Shown: positions 33,821 through 42,731 of the stretch, piece after piece | How the letters are laid out: every line of letters begins with the position of its first letter | How positions within the stretch are numbered: the first letter of the stretch is position 1 | DNA from: Pseudomonas pharyngis | GTDB lineage: Bacteria > Pseudomonadota > Gammaproteobacteria > Pseudomonadales > Pseudomonadaceae | NCBI RefSeq assembly: GCF_021602345.1 | Contig: NZ_BQID01000003.1 | Location: 434,001-498,000 of the forward strand | DNA: 64,000 bases | Direction of reading: 5' to 3' | Translations under genes and position numbers: made by a program | The notes under the pieces: generated by a model | Databases searched by the model: none | The model's input: only the letters and a program-made list of their open reading frames with translations | Told to the model about the DNA's origin: nothing

Positions 33821-35362
33821 TTACAACTTAGGCCCGGCAGCCTTGATCGCATCGCTCACTTCGAACTTCTTGAAGTTCTCGATGAACAGACCGGCCAGGG
33901 CTTTGGCAGCTTCGTCGTACGCAGCCTTGTCAGCCCAGGTGTTGCGTGGGTTGAGCAGGTTGGTTTCGACGCCCGGTACGGCCAGTGGCACGTCCAGGTT
34001 GATGGTGTCCAGGTGCTCGGTGGCTGCACCGATCAGCGCGCCGCTCTGGATCGCTGCGATCACCGCGCGGGTGGTCGGGATGTTGAAGCGTTTGCCGGCG
34101 CCGTAGCCACCGCCAGTCCAGCCGGTGTTGACCAGGTAGACCTTGGAGCCGAAGCCGCGGATGCGCTTGATCAGCAGTTCAGCGTATTCCCCAGCCGGAC
34201 GCGGGAAGAACGGTGCGCCGAAGCAGGTGGAGAAGGTCGACTTGATTCCGCTGCCCGAACCCATTTCAGTCGAGCCCACCAGTGCGGTGTAGCCGGACAG
34301 GAAGTGGTAGGCCGCTTGTTCTTCGTTGAGGATCGACACTGGCGGCAGGACGCCGGTCAGGTCGCAGGTCAGGAAGATCACAGCGTTCGGCTCGCCGCCT
34401 AGGTTCTTCTCGGAACGCTTGGCAACGTGCTCCAGCGGGTAGGCCGCGCGGCTGTTCTGGGTCAGGCTGACATCGGCGTAGTCGGCGTGCTTGGCATCGT
34501 CGATCACGACGTTTTCCAGCACTGCGCCGTGCTTGATGGCTTTCCAGATGACCGGCTCGTTCTTCTCGGACAAGTCGATGCACTTGGCGTAGCAACCGCC
34601 TTCGATGTTGAAGACAACGCCTTCGCCCCAGCCGTGTTCGTCGTCACCGATCAGGTAACGGCTTTCGTCGGCGGACAGGGTGGTCTTGCCGGTGCCCGAC
34701 AGACCGAAGAACAGGGTCACGTCGCCTTCTTCGCCGATGTTGGCAGCGCAGTGCATCGGCAGCACGTCAGCGGCCGGCAGCAGGAAGTTCTGCACGGAGA
34801 ACATGGCTTTCTTCATTTCACCGGCGTAGCGCATGCCGGCGATCAGCACTTTCTTCTGGGCGAAGTTGATGATCACGCAACCATCGGAGTTGGTGCCGTC
34901 ACGCTCAGGCACGCACTCGAAGTTGGCGACGTTCAGCACTTGCCACTCTTCGCGACCGGCCGGGTTGTACTGGGCCGGGTTGATGAACAGGCAACGACCG
35001 AACAGGTTCTGCCAGGCAGTCTGGGTGGTCATCTTCACGGCCAGGTAGTGATCTTCGGCCGCGCCTACATGCACGTGGGAAACGAAATGCTCTTGCGCGT
35101 TGTTGAATGCTTCAACACGAGCCCACAGCGCGTCGAACTTGTCGGCCGGGAACTTGCGGTTGATCGGGCCCCAGGCGATGGCAGCCTGGGTGGAAGGCTC
35201 TTCAACGATGAAACGGTCGACTGGCGAACGTCCGGTGCGATGACCGGTGCGAACAACCAGAGCGCCGGTATCGGCAAGCTCGCCTTCACCGCGGTTCAGG
35301 GCTTCTTTTACCAGATCATCAACACTCAGATCGGTGTACACGGCGTTATTGGCTTGCGTCAT
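33821..35362 (-). CDS. pckA: ATP-dependent phosphoenolpyruvate carboxykinase
   Basis: 513 aa. It converts oxaloacetate to PEP for gluconeogenesis. Motifs are [16 protein letters not shown] near the N terminus, the P-loop [15 protein letters not shown], the kinase-2 region GDDEHGW, and [10 protein letters not shown] at the C terminus. I chose ATG 35362 ([16 protein letters not shown] upstream); the longer frame back to 35470 has no family sequence. Confidence 0.97.
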   Translation of the reverse strand: MTQANNAVYTDLSVDDLVKEALNRGEGELADTGALVVRTGHRTGRSPVDRFIVEEPSTQAAIAWGPINRKFPADKFDALWARVEAFNNAQEHFVSHVHVGAAEDHYLAVKMTTQTAWQNLFGRCLFINPAQYNPAGREEWQVLNVANFECVPERDGTNSDGCVIINFAQKKVLIAGMRYAGEMKKAMFSVQNFLLPAADVLPMHCAANIGEEGDVTLFFGLSGTGKTTLSADESRYLIGDDEHGWGEGVVFNIEGGCYAKCIDLSEKNEPVIWKAIKHGAVLENVVIDDAKHADYADVSLTQNSRAAYPLEHVAKRSEKNLGGEPNAVIFLTCDLTGVLPPVSILNEEQAAYHFLSGYTALVGSTEMGSGSGIKSTFSTCFGAPFFPRPAGEYAELLIKRIRGFGSKVYLVNTGWTGGGYGAGKRFNIPTTRAVIAAIQSGALIGAATEHLDTINLDVPLAVPGVETNLLNPRNTWADKAAYDEAAKALAGLFIENFKKFEVSDAIKAAGPKL

Positions 35363-35543
35363 GAGGTTCCCCGTCGGCCAGTGGCCGAGTGTGCTCCAAA
35401 CGTTTTGTAGTAGAAAGTCGTGCACTACTACCGCGAAAAAAGTGGGCCGGATTATGCCAGAAAAGCCCAAAAAGAGTAGGGCCCTCCCGTCGTAACGGCG
35501 TAATTCCGTCGTTGAGCAGTGAATTTACCTGCGCTGAACCGTT

Positions 35544-36446
35544 TTAGTGCCGGGTATCTGACGGCGTCTCGACGCCCGCGCCAGCGAACAATTGAGCGAT
35601 ATCCGCCGCGTCGAACAGGTAGCGCTGGTTGCAGAACTGGCAATCGATCTCGACCTGGCCACCTTGCTCGGCCACCAGTGCCTGCGCATCTTCCAGACCC
35701 AGACTGACCAGTGCATTACCCGAACGCTCTCGGGAGCAGCTGCAGTGAAAGCGCAGTTTTTGCACATCGAACAGACGAACCTGCTCTTCATGGTAGAGGC
35801 GATGCAGGACCGTTTCGTTGTCCAGGCTCAACAGTTCATCAGCGGTCAGGGTATTGCCCAGCGCGGTGATGTGCTGCCAGCTGGCGGCGCGTTCTTCTTC
35901 GTCTTTCAGGCGATCGGCCGGCAACTGTTGCAGCAGCAGACCACGGGCACGGCGGCCGTCGGCACAGAGCTTGAAGCGGGTGCCGACCTGCTGGGACATG
36001 ACGAAATAGTTGGTGAAGCAGTCGGACAGGGTTTCGCCGTCGAGGTCGACGATGCCCTGGTAACGCTGGCCGGCGATCGGGTCGACGGTCAAGGCAAGGA
36101 CACCGTTCGGCATCAGGTCGCCGAGGGTTGCGTCGGCCGGGATCTGCTCGGCGTGGTAGCGCGCCAGGCCACGAATCTCGCGCTCGCTGGAGCACTCGAT
36201 CATCAGCAGCGGGATCGGGCCTTCGGAGCGGGCCTGCAGAATCAGCAAGCCATCGAATTTCAAGGTGCCCACCAGCAACGAGGCGGCCGCCATCAGTTCA
36301 CCCAGCAATTGCGCAACCGGTTCCGGGTACGGGTGCTTGGCGAGCACTTCGGCGTAGCTGCGCTCCAGCGACACCAGTTCGCCGCGTGTGTCGCTGTCAT
36401 CGAAGATGAAGCGTTGGGTGTAATCGGTATCGAGGAAATCGGTCAT
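35544..36446 (-). CDS. hslO: Hsp33 redox-regulated chaperone
   Basis: 300 aa. The N-terminal Hsp33 core ([25 protein letters not shown]) is followed by the C-terminal redox switch with four zinc-binding Cys: FHCSCSRER and CQFCNQRY. Oxidation of these cysteines activates the holdase. The pckA-hslO order is typical of gamma-proteobacteria. Confidence 0.96.
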   Translation of the reverse strand: MTDFLDTDYTQRFIFDDSDTRGELVSLERSYAEVLAKHPYPEPVAQLLGELMAAASLLVGTLKFDGLLILQARSEGPIPLLMIECSSEREIRGLARYHAEQIPADATLGDLMPNGVLALTVDPIAGQRYQGIVDLDGETLSDCFTNYFVMSQQVGTRFKLCADGRRARGLLLQQLPADRLKDEEERAASWQHITALGNTLTADELLSLDNETVLHRLYHEEQVRLFDVQKLRFHCSCSRERSGNALVSLGLEDAQALVAEQGGQVEIDCQFCNQRYLFDAADIAQLFAGAGVETPSDTRH

Positions 36447-36550
36447 AGGTCTGGGTATCTGAATGTGATGACAAAATGGTTACAAAGAATGAAAATCCCG
36501 CGCTTCTGGCATCCTTTTTGATGCCGATGTTCAGCCACGGGAGGCATTTT

Positions 36551-37351
36551 ATGAACAATCCGGGTTTGTTCCAATCAAGGTGGAACCTCGGCCGGCTGGT
36601 TCTGTGCAACGTTGTGCCATTGGCACTGCTGGCTTTCTGGTTATGGCCTACAGGTCAGATGCTGTGTGTGATTTTCGACGAGTGGCTGTTCCGCTCACTC
36701 AATGCACCGCTGGCCAGCAACCCCATATGGCTCCACATCTGGGCAATTGCAAGTCTGCGACCGTTCGACATTGTCGTCGGCGTGATTCTGCTGATGCTGC
36801 TGATCAAGGGCGACTGGGTGTTCAGGGCGATTGACGTGCGCCGCGCCTTTTTCGGTTTTTTCTCGATCCTGCTGCTGATGGTGGTGATCCGCGCGCTGTT
36901 TTCCAAGTTCTCCGATCACATGGGCTGGCAGCACAGCAGCCCGTCGATGGTGCTCGAAGGTGCCGTGCATATCAGCGATTACTTCCCGCATCTGGAGAAG
37001 ACCTGGGAGCTGAAGGATCGCTCGAGCCAGAGTTTCCCCGGTGACCACGCCTCGGTGCTGCTGATCTGGGCGCTGTTCATGGGCGTGTTCAGTCGCACGG
37101 TCGGCCAGTTCCTGGTGATCTGGGGTCTGGCGCTGCTGTTCATGTTGCCGCGTCTGGTCGCCGGTGCTCATTGGGGCCAGGACGATTACATCGGCGGCAT
37201 GCTGCTGGCGGTGTGGGCACTGGGCTGGGGTTACTACACGCCGTTTGCTTATCACGCGGCGAACTTCTGGTTGAAGGTCACGGCACCGGTCTTCCGGCTG
37301 CTGGGCAAGCTGCCGGTGGTTTCGCGGATGAGTGTAGTGTCCGCGCAGTAA
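36551..37351 (+). CDS. PAP2-family membrane phosphatase
   Basis: 266 aa with about six membrane helices. PAP2 motifs 2 and 3 are SFPGDHAS (catalytic His) and RLVAGAHWGQDD; motif 1 is only loosely present as KDRSS just before motif 2. The start is ATG 36551, with GGGAGG six bases upstream. Substrates of this family are lipid phosphates such as undecaprenyl diphosphate, phosphatidylglycerophosphate or lipid A phosphate. It lies between hslO and hslR. Confidence 0.87.
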   Translation: MNNPGLFQSRWNLGRLVLCNVVPLALLAFWLWPTGQMLCVIFDEWLFRSLNAPLASNPIWLHIWAIASLRPFDIVVGVILLMLLIKGDWVFRAIDVRRAFFGFFSILLLMVVIRALFSKFSDHMGWQHSSPSMVLEGAVHISDYFPHLEKTWELKDRSSQSFPGDHASVLLIWALFMGVFSRTVGQFLVIWGLALLFMLPRLVAGAHWGQDDYIGGMLLAVWALGWGYYTPFAYHAANFWLKVTAPVFRLLGKLPVVSRMSVVSAQ

Positions 37352-37365
37352 TCAACGGTTACTGA

Positions 37366-37419
37366 AAAAAACGCAGCCGGCGGCGGGTCTTGAACCCAGG
37401 CCGGCAGGCTGCGTTTTTT
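37366..37419. terminator. bidirectional terminator between convergent genes
   Basis: AAAAACGCAGCC (to 37378) pairs with GGCTGCGTTTTTT (37407-37419). It serves the PAP2 gene and overlaps the hslR stop codon. Confidence 0.8.
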
Positions 37420-37825
37420 ATTCGCCGCTACTGTTCCCACGAAATTTAAACAGATCCCGACGCTGCTTCTTGCTCGGTTTACCGTCGGTGGTGACACCCA
37501 GAGCGCCCGCCTTGCGCATCGCCGCAGCCGCTTCACGCTTGGCAATGCTGGCCTCGGTCTCGGCATACAGCGTCTGCGCCTCAGGTGCGCCGCGACGCAC
37601 GATCGACAGGGCCTGAACCACAACGGTCTTTTCGTCGAAGCCGGCGCGAATCTCGAATTCATCGCCAATGCGTGGTTCTTTGCCAGGCTTGCAGCGCTCT
37701 CCCCGACAATGCACCTTGCCACTCTCGATGGCGGCTTTGGCCAAGGCGCGAGTCTTGAAAAAACGCGCGGCCCACAGCCACTTATCGAGACGAACCTTGT
37801 CGTCCTCTTCGCTTTTTTGTGCCAT
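37418..37825 (-). CDS. hslR: Hsp15 ribosome-associated heat shock protein
   Basis: 135 aa. An S4 RNA-binding domain occupies residues ~9-70 (VRLDKWLWAARFFKTRALAKAAIESGKV, in parts) and a basic C-terminal tail (GKPSKKQRRDLFKFR) follows. Hsp15 rescues stalled 50S-nascent chain complexes. ATG 37825 with AGGA upstream is chosen; the frame extending to 38116 is antisense to the next gene and not family-like. Confidence 0.94.
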   Translation of the reverse strand: MAQKSEEDDKVRLDKWLWAARFFKTRALAKAAIESGKVHCRGERCKPGKEPRIGDEFEIRAGFDEKTVVVQALSIVRRGAPEAQTLYAETEASIAKREAAAAMRKAGALGVTTDGKPSKKQRRDLFKFRGNSSGE

Positions 37826-37941
37826 ATGAATTCCTCGTTCAGCCAGTAGTCGGAACTGTACTACCGATTCTGTCGGGCGCAAGAACTCGGCCCTCCAGAT
37901 AAACTGTGATCTTCGCCGGTTCAACGGCATGGAGTGATCGA

Positions 37942-38721
37942 GTGACCAAATTTCCGTCTTCATTGACCTCGCCCAAATCCGGGTGCCTGGGCTGCCAGCA
38001 AAGTGAGCCGCTGGGCTTCGACTTTTCCTTCGCGTATCAGCCCATCGTGGATCTGCGTGACAAGTCGGTGTACGCCTACGAGGCACTGGTCCGTGGTGTG
38101 GCCGGTGAAGGCGCATTAACCGTGCTGGATCAGGTTACAGAAGATAACCGCTACCGTTTCGACCAGCTCTGCCGGACTCGCGCCATCGAAGGCGCGGCCG
38201 AGCTTAATATGCAGACACACTTGTCGATCAACTTCATGCCCAACGCCGTCTATCGTCCAGAGTTGTGCATTCGCAGCACCCTGGAGGCCGCCAGGAAACA
38301 CAATTTCCCGATCGACCGGCTGATTTTCGAAACACTGGAAAGCGAGCATGTAGATAACTATCGCCATTTGACCAATATTCTGCGTGAATACCGCGAATTC
38401 GGCTTCAAGACGGCCATCGACGATTTCGGTGCCGGCTATTCGGGGCTCAATCTGCTGGCCGATTTCCAACCGGACCTGATCAAACTCGATATGGCGCTGA
38501 TTCGCGATATCGACCATGACCGTGTTCGTCAGGCTATCGTTCGGGGGATTGTCACAATCTGTGCGGAGTTGGACGTTACAGTCATCGCCGAAGGCATCGA
38601 GAGCGCTGGTGAGCGGGATTTCCTGGCGGACTGCGGAATATTTCTGATGCAGGGTTACTGGTTCGCCAGGCCCGCATTCAAAGCGTTGGCCCAGGTATCC
38701 CCTGAAGCGTGGACGCGTTAA
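37942..38721 (+). CDS. rimA: EAL-domain cyclic-di-GMP phosphodiesterase RimA
   Basis: 259 aa, a stand-alone EAL domain. The catalytic set looks complete: YEALVRG, SINFMPNA, FETLESEH, AIDDFGAGYSGLNLL, KLDMALIRDI, VIAEGIE and MQGYWFARP. It hydrolyses c-di-GMP. I chose GTG 37942 with GGAG seven bases upstream; another GTG lies at 37906. It heads the rimABK set known from P. fluorescens SBW25, where RimA and RimB modulate the ribosomal S6 glutamylation activity of RimK. Confidence 0.9.
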   Translation: MTKFPSSLTSPKSGCLGCQQSEPLGFDFSFAYQPIVDLRDKSVYAYEALVRGVAGEGALTVLDQVTEDNRYRFDQLCRTRAIEGAAELNMQTHLSINFMPNAVYRPELCIRSTLEAARKHNFPIDRLIFETLESEHVDNYRHLTNILREYREFGFKTAIDDFGAGYSGLNLLADFQPDLIKLDMALIRDIDHDRVRQAIVRGIVTICAELDVTVIAEGIESAGERDFLADCGIFLMQGYWFARPAFKALAQVSPEAWTR

Positions 38722-38737
38722 TTGTTGGTTTTTTCCA

Positions 38738-39217
38738 TTGAAGACATTTGACCATTTGACCGTTATCGGTTTGCGCGAGTGGGTGGCGCTTCCGGATCTG
38801 GGAGTCGCCGGCCTTCGGGCAAAAATCGACACCGGCGCCAGCACCTCCAGCCTGCATGCCACCGACATCGAGCCGTTCGAGCGCGACGGCGAGAAGTGGG
38901 TGCGCTTCACCGCGCACCTGGGCACCGTCGTGCAGCTGCGCCATCGACGCTGCGAAGCGCCGCTGGTCGCCCGCAAGACCATCAAGAGTTCGAATGGCCA
39001 GGCCCAGGTGCGCTACGTGATCAGCACCACCCTGGCCCTGGGTGATCGGGTCTGGCCGATCGAGTTCACCCTCGCCTGCCGCAAGTCCATGCGCTATCGC
39101 CTGCTGCTAGGTTCCAAAGCCCTGATCGACGGCCAGCTGGTGGTCAATCCGGGCATCAAATATGTACAAGACAAGCCGGTGTTCCCGGTATCTACCTCCT
39201 CCACAGGTGTTGCATGA
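38738..39217 (+). CDS. rimB: retropepsin-like protease RimB (RimK-associated)
   Basis: 159 aa. The DTGAST motif at residues ~31-36 ([14 protein letters not shown]) is the aspartyl retropepsin-type active site of the ATP-dependent zinc protease/RimB family, and [11 protein letters not shown] near the end matches the second conserved block. The only in-frame start near the right length is TTG 38738, 17 bases after rimA; its ribosome site is poor. Its stop overlaps rimK by four bases (ATGA). Confidence 0.9.
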   Translation: MKTFDHLTVIGLREWVALPDLGVAGLRAKIDTGASTSSLHATDIEPFERDGEKWVRFTAHLGTVVQLRHRRCEAPLVARKTIKSSNGQAQVRYVISTTLALGDRVWPIEFTLACRKSMRYRLLLGSKALIDGQLVVNPGIKYVQDKPVFPVSTSSTGVA

Positions 39218-40119
39218 AGATCGCTGTGCTGTCGCGGAACCCGCGTCTGTATTCCACCCGCCGTCTGGTCGAAGCCGGAACCGAGCGCGGGCATGAAATG
39301 GTGGTGATCGACACCTTGCGCGCCTACATGAACATTGCCAGCCACAAGCCGCAGATCCACTACCGCGGCAAGCCGCTGGAGGGTTTTGACGCAGTGATCC
39401 CGCGGATCGGCGCGTCGGTGACGTTTTATGGCTGCGCGGTGTTGCGTCAGTTCGAAATGATGGGGGTGTTTCCGCTCAACGAATCGGTGGCCATCGCCCG
39501 CTCGCGAGACAAGCTGCGTTCGCTGCAGTTGCTGTCGCGCCGGGGCATCGGTTTGCCAGTGACCGGCTTCGCCCACTCGCCGGACGACATTCCCGATCTG
39601 ATCGACATGGTCAACGGCGCGCCGCTGGTGATCAAAGTGCTCGAAGGCACCCAGGGCATCGGCGTGGTGCTGTGCGAAACCGCAACGGCTGCGGAGTCGG
39701 TGATCGAGGCGTTCATGGGCCTGAAGCAGAACATCATGGTGCAGGAATACATCAAGGAGGCCGGCGGCGCCGACATACGCTGCTTCGTGGTCGGCGACAA
39801 GGTGATCGCGGCCATGAAGCGTCAGGCCAAGCCCGGCGAGTTCCGCTCCAACCTGCACCGTGGCGGCAGTGCCAGCCTGATCAAGATCACTCCGGAAGAA
39901 CGCATGACTGCGTTGCGCGCCGCCAAGGTCATGGGTCTGGCGGTAGCGGGTGTGGATATCCTGCGCTCCAACCACGGGCCGCTGGTGATGGAGGTGAACT
40001 CGTCACCTGGCCTGGAAGGAATCGAAACCACCACGGGCAAGAACGTGGCGGGGATCATCATCGAACACCTTGAGAAGAATGGCGGGCCGAACATGACCCG
40101 CACAAAAGGCAAGGGATAG
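39214..40119 (+). CDS. rimK: ribosomal protein S6 glutamate ligase
   Basis: 301 aa ATP-grasp ligase that adds glutamates to the C terminus of ribosomal protein S6. It begins [22 protein letters not shown], the RimK signature. Other motifs are [55 protein letters not shown] and [12 protein letters not shown] (Mg-binding). It is the last gene of the rimABK unit. Confidence 0.96.
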   Translation: MKIAVLSRNPRLYSTRRLVEAGTERGHEMVVIDTLRAYMNIASHKPQIHYRGKPLEGFDAVIPRIGASVTFYGCAVLRQFEMMGVFPLNESVAIARSRDKLRSLQLLSRRGIGLPVTGFAHSPDDIPDLIDMVNGAPLVIKVLEGTQGIGVVLCETATAAESVIEAFMGLKQNIMVQEYIKEAGGADIRCFVVGDKVIAAMKRQAKPGEFRSNLHRGGSASLIKITPEERMTALRAAKVMGLAVAGVDILRSNHGPLVMEVNSSPGLEGIETTTGKNVAGIIIEHLEKNGGPNMTRTKGKG

Positions 40120-40127
40120 GGGCACTG

Positions 40128-40203
40128 GGGAGCGGCGAGCTACGAGCTGAAAGCGGCGAGTGAAAGCAGCTTTGGCTTGTAGCTTGCCGCTTGTAGCTGC
40201 CGT
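40128..40203. repeat. intergenic repeat with AGCT(T/G)GTAGC words
   Basis: Between convergent rimK and the kinase gene, imperfect inverted words (GGCGAGCTACGAGCTGAAAGC and GCTTGTAGCTTGCCGCTTGTAGC, the latter in two near-direct copies) form a large hairpin. This is a repeat type common between Pseudomonas genes and probably serves as a terminator. Confidence 0.55.
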
Positions 40204-41516
40204 TAAACGGCATCTCTTGGCAGCATCAATCCCAGCGGCAATCGAACCCGCGCCTCCAGCCCGCCACCGGAGCGGTTGCGCAGTTCAACATTGCCGCCGT
40301 GCATCGAAGCAATCCGCTTGACGATCGCCAGCCCCAGGCCGGTACCTTTTCCGCCCCGCGCCCGATCACCTCGGGTGAACGGGTTGAAAATCGCCTCAAG
40401 TTCCGACGGGGCGATTCCCGCCCCACGGTCCATTACGCTCAGCACCACGTACGGCGCACTCGTGTCCCCGGATACATAGGCCGCGACGTCCACGCTCCCT
40501 CCGGCATGATTCAACGCGTTGCCAATCAGGTTGTTCAGCAAACGCTTCATCGACACCCGCCGCAACGGGAACGGCTGGATCGGCTCCAGGCGCAGGCGCA
40601 CTTTCTCTTCACTCTGGTTGTACGGTGCCGCGACTTCACGCACCAGATCACTGAGATCCACTTCCTCCACCGACTCGTCCCGACCATCACGAATGAACGC
40701 GAGGAACTGGTCGAGGATGGCGTCCATGTCTTCGATGTCGCGCACCATATCGTTGGTCAGATCCGTGCGGTCCCCCATCAACTCCAGCGACAGCCGCAAA
40801 CGGGTCAGCGGCGTACGCAAGTCATGCGAGACCCCCGCCAGCATCAGCTCACGCTCGCGACCGGCCTGCTCGACGTCTTCGGCCATCTGGTTGAAGGCGC
40901 GATAAACCTCGGCCATTTCGCTGGGGGTGTCACTGATCGGCAGGCGTACGCTGCGGCCCTGGCCGAGTTGCCGGGCGGCATAGACCAGACGTTTCAATGG
41001 CTGATTGAGCTGGCTGACGAAAATCCAGGCAGATGCCGTGGACAGCAACCCGATGGCCAGGAACCAGCCGAGTACGTTCCAGATTTTCTGGCCGCGCAAC
41101 GGGTGCGGGTACAACGGCACTTTCAGCCAGCCATCACCGAGGCTAGGTGCGCGCACCCACAACGCTGGCGGCGAATGCATGCGCAAGCGCACTTCGGTGT
41201 CGGCGCCCAGCTCCGCCTGCATCTGCCGCTGGTAGATTTCACTGTACGGCCAGTGCTGTTCGCCTTCCGGCACACCGGCGCCGACCACCCGGATCAAGGT
41301 CGCGGCATCGGCGATTTTCGCGCGGTTTTCTTCGTCGGCGGCCCAGTAGGCACGCAGCGTCAGGGCGACGCCGTGGCTGTATTGGCGATCCACCAGCACG
41401 TCCTCGTTCATCAACAGATAAACCAGGGTCAATGCCTTGGAAAACAATACGACGATGAGCACCAGCCACAGGGTGCGGGAGAAGAAACTTTGGGGGAACC
41501 AGACGGGGGTTTTCAT
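40203..41516 (-). CDS. amgS: EnvZ-type sensor histidine kinase (AmgS-like)
   Basis: 437 aa. A first membrane helix (LWLVLIVVLFSKALTLVYLLM), a ~110-residue periplasmic region and a second helix near residue 160 lead to HAMP (QLNQPLKRLVYAARQLGQG), the H-box AGVSHDLRTPLTRLRL and the G-box RGGKGTGLGLAI. The partner regulator is upstream in the same direction. The position between rimK and tex matches PA5199 (amgS), which with amgR governs envelope-stress and aminoglycoside tolerance in P. aeruginosa. Confidence 0.9.
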   Translation of the reverse strand: MKTPVWFPQSFFSRTLWLVLIVVLFSKALTLVYLLMNEDVLVDRQYSHGVALTLRAYWAADEENRAKIADAATLIRVVGAGVPEGEQHWPYSEIYQRQMQAELGADTEVRLRMHSPPALWVRAPSLGDGWLKVPLYPHPLRGQKIWNVLGWFLAIGLLSTASAWIFVSQLNQPLKRLVYAARQLGQGRSVRLPISDTPSEMAEVYRAFNQMAEDVEQAGRERELMLAGVSHDLRTPLTRLRLSLELMGDRTDLTNDMVRDIEDMDAILDQFLAFIRDGRDESVEEVDLSDLVREVAAPYNQSEEKVRLRLEPIQPFPLRRVSMKRLLNNLIGNALNHAGGSVDVAAYVSGDTSAPYVVLSVMDRGAGIAPSELEAIFNPFTRGDRARGGKGTGLGLAIVKRIASMHGGNVELRNRSGGGLEARVRLPLGLMLPRDAV

Positions 41517-41568
41517 GGATAACCGCTACACACTTGCAGGAGCGAGCAATGCTCGCATATTGCGGATT

Positions 41569-41614
41569 GCGAGTCTGCGTGGACGGCGTTTCCGACCGTT
41601 CCCCGCAGACTCGC
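41569..41614. repeat. REP-like palindrome between the regulator and kinase genes
   Basis: GCGAGTCTGCG (41569-41579) pairs with CGCAGACTCGC (41604-41614), and the flanking AGGAGCGAG and CTCGCTCCTA extend the similarity. It sits inside the two-component operon. Confidence 0.75.
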
Positions 41615-41630
41615 TCCTACAAATCACCCA

Positions 41631-42371
41631 TCACTTGGTGGAGTTGCCATCCGGCACGAACACGTAGCCGACACCCCAGACGGTCTGGATGTAGCGCGGC
41701 TTGGACGGATCGGGTTCGATCATCCGGCGCAGGCGGGAAATCTGCACGTCGATGGAACGCTCCAGGGCATCCCACTCCCGGCCACGGGCCAGGTTCATCA
41801 ACTTGTCGCGGGTCAGCGGCTGACGGGCATTCATCACCAGGGCCTTGAGCACCGCAAACTCACCGGTGGTGAGCATGTGCACTTCGTCGCCGCGTTTGAG
41901 TTCGCGGGTGGCCAGGGACAGCACGTAGTCGCCGAACGTGACGTTTTCTTCTTCACTGCCCGGCGCGCCCGGCACCGGTGCGGCCTGACGGCGCAACACG
42001 GCCTTGACGCGGGCCATCAGCTCGTCCGGGTTGAACGGTTTGGCCAGGTAGTCGTCGGCCCCCAGTTCCAGGCCCTTGATACGACTCAGCTCGTCGCCCT
42101 TGGCGGTGAGCATGATGATCGGAATCTGATTGTTCGCGCCACGCAGGCGGCGGCAAGCAGTCAGGCCGTCTTCGCCGGGCAGCATCAAGTCGAGGACGAC
42201 CAGGTTGAACACTTCACGCGACAGCAGACGATCCATCTGCTCGGTGTTCGGCACGGCGCGGGCACGGTAGCCCTTGCTGACGAAAAAGCGTTCCAGCAGG
42301 CTGCTCAGCCCCGGATCGTCGTCAACGATGAGAATTTTTTCGCCTTCAGCAGTTTGTGCAGTGCTGCTCAT
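41631..42371 (-). CDS. ompR: OmpR-type response regulator (AmgR-like)
   Basis: 246 aa. The receiver domain (ILIVDDDPGLSSLLERFF; Asp in LVVLDLMLPGEDG; Lys in YLAKPF) is followed by an OmpR/PhoB winged helix (LTTGEFAVLKALVMNARQPLTRDKL in part, then VWGVGYVFVPDG). It is the partner of the downstream EnvZ-type kinase and equivalent by position to PA5200 (amgR). Confidence 0.93.
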   Translation of the reverse strand: MSSTAQTAEGEKILIVDDDPGLSSLLERFFVSKGYRARAVPNTEQMDRLLSREVFNLVVLDLMLPGEDGLTACRRLRGANNQIPIIMLTAKGDELSRIKGLELGADDYLAKPFNPDELMARVKAVLRRQAAPVPGAPGSEEENVTFGDYVLSLATRELKRGDEVHMLTTGEFAVLKALVMNARQPLTRDKLMNLARGREWDALERSIDVQISRLRRMIEPDPSKPRYIQTVWGVGYVFVPDGNSTK

Positions 42372-42731
42372 TGGATGCTCCTTTTAGCTCGGCGCGCATT
42401 ATGGCGTAGCTGCCGTTATACGCACCGTGTGCATTGTTAGCAGATTTTTCCTTCACTGCCAGAAAACCGGGGCTTGTGCCTACAGACTGTGTCGCCCCCG
42501 AATGACAGAACGCTGGTTATAATGCGCGGCCTTTTGTGTCAGGCAACGTCTGAATCGTTACCGCAGGTGGCCGTCCCTTATTTTCATGGGCGCCGCAGTA
42601 ATTGTTCGATTTCACGGGTCAATGGGATGCCTTTTGACCCAGGCAGCGGCCAGCATCAAGCCGCCCCACCAGACTCCGGGCCTTCATTTACGCGCCTGCG
42701 AGCCTGCTTTCACAATTTGTCAGGTGGTTTT
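42372..42731. promoter_or_regulatory. 360-base divergent intergenic region between ompR and tex
   Basis: It contains a perfect -10 box TATAAT (42518-42523) reading towards tex, without a convincing -35. The frame upstream of tex is open from 42474, but the real tex start is 42732. A GC-rich leader of ~200 bases remains, with no further structure that I can support. Confidence 0.4.

Noticed and set aside
40128-40203. Repeated AGCTTGTAGC words considered as a CRISPR-like array
   Set aside because: The words are imperfect, inverted and without spacers of constant length, and no cas gene is present.
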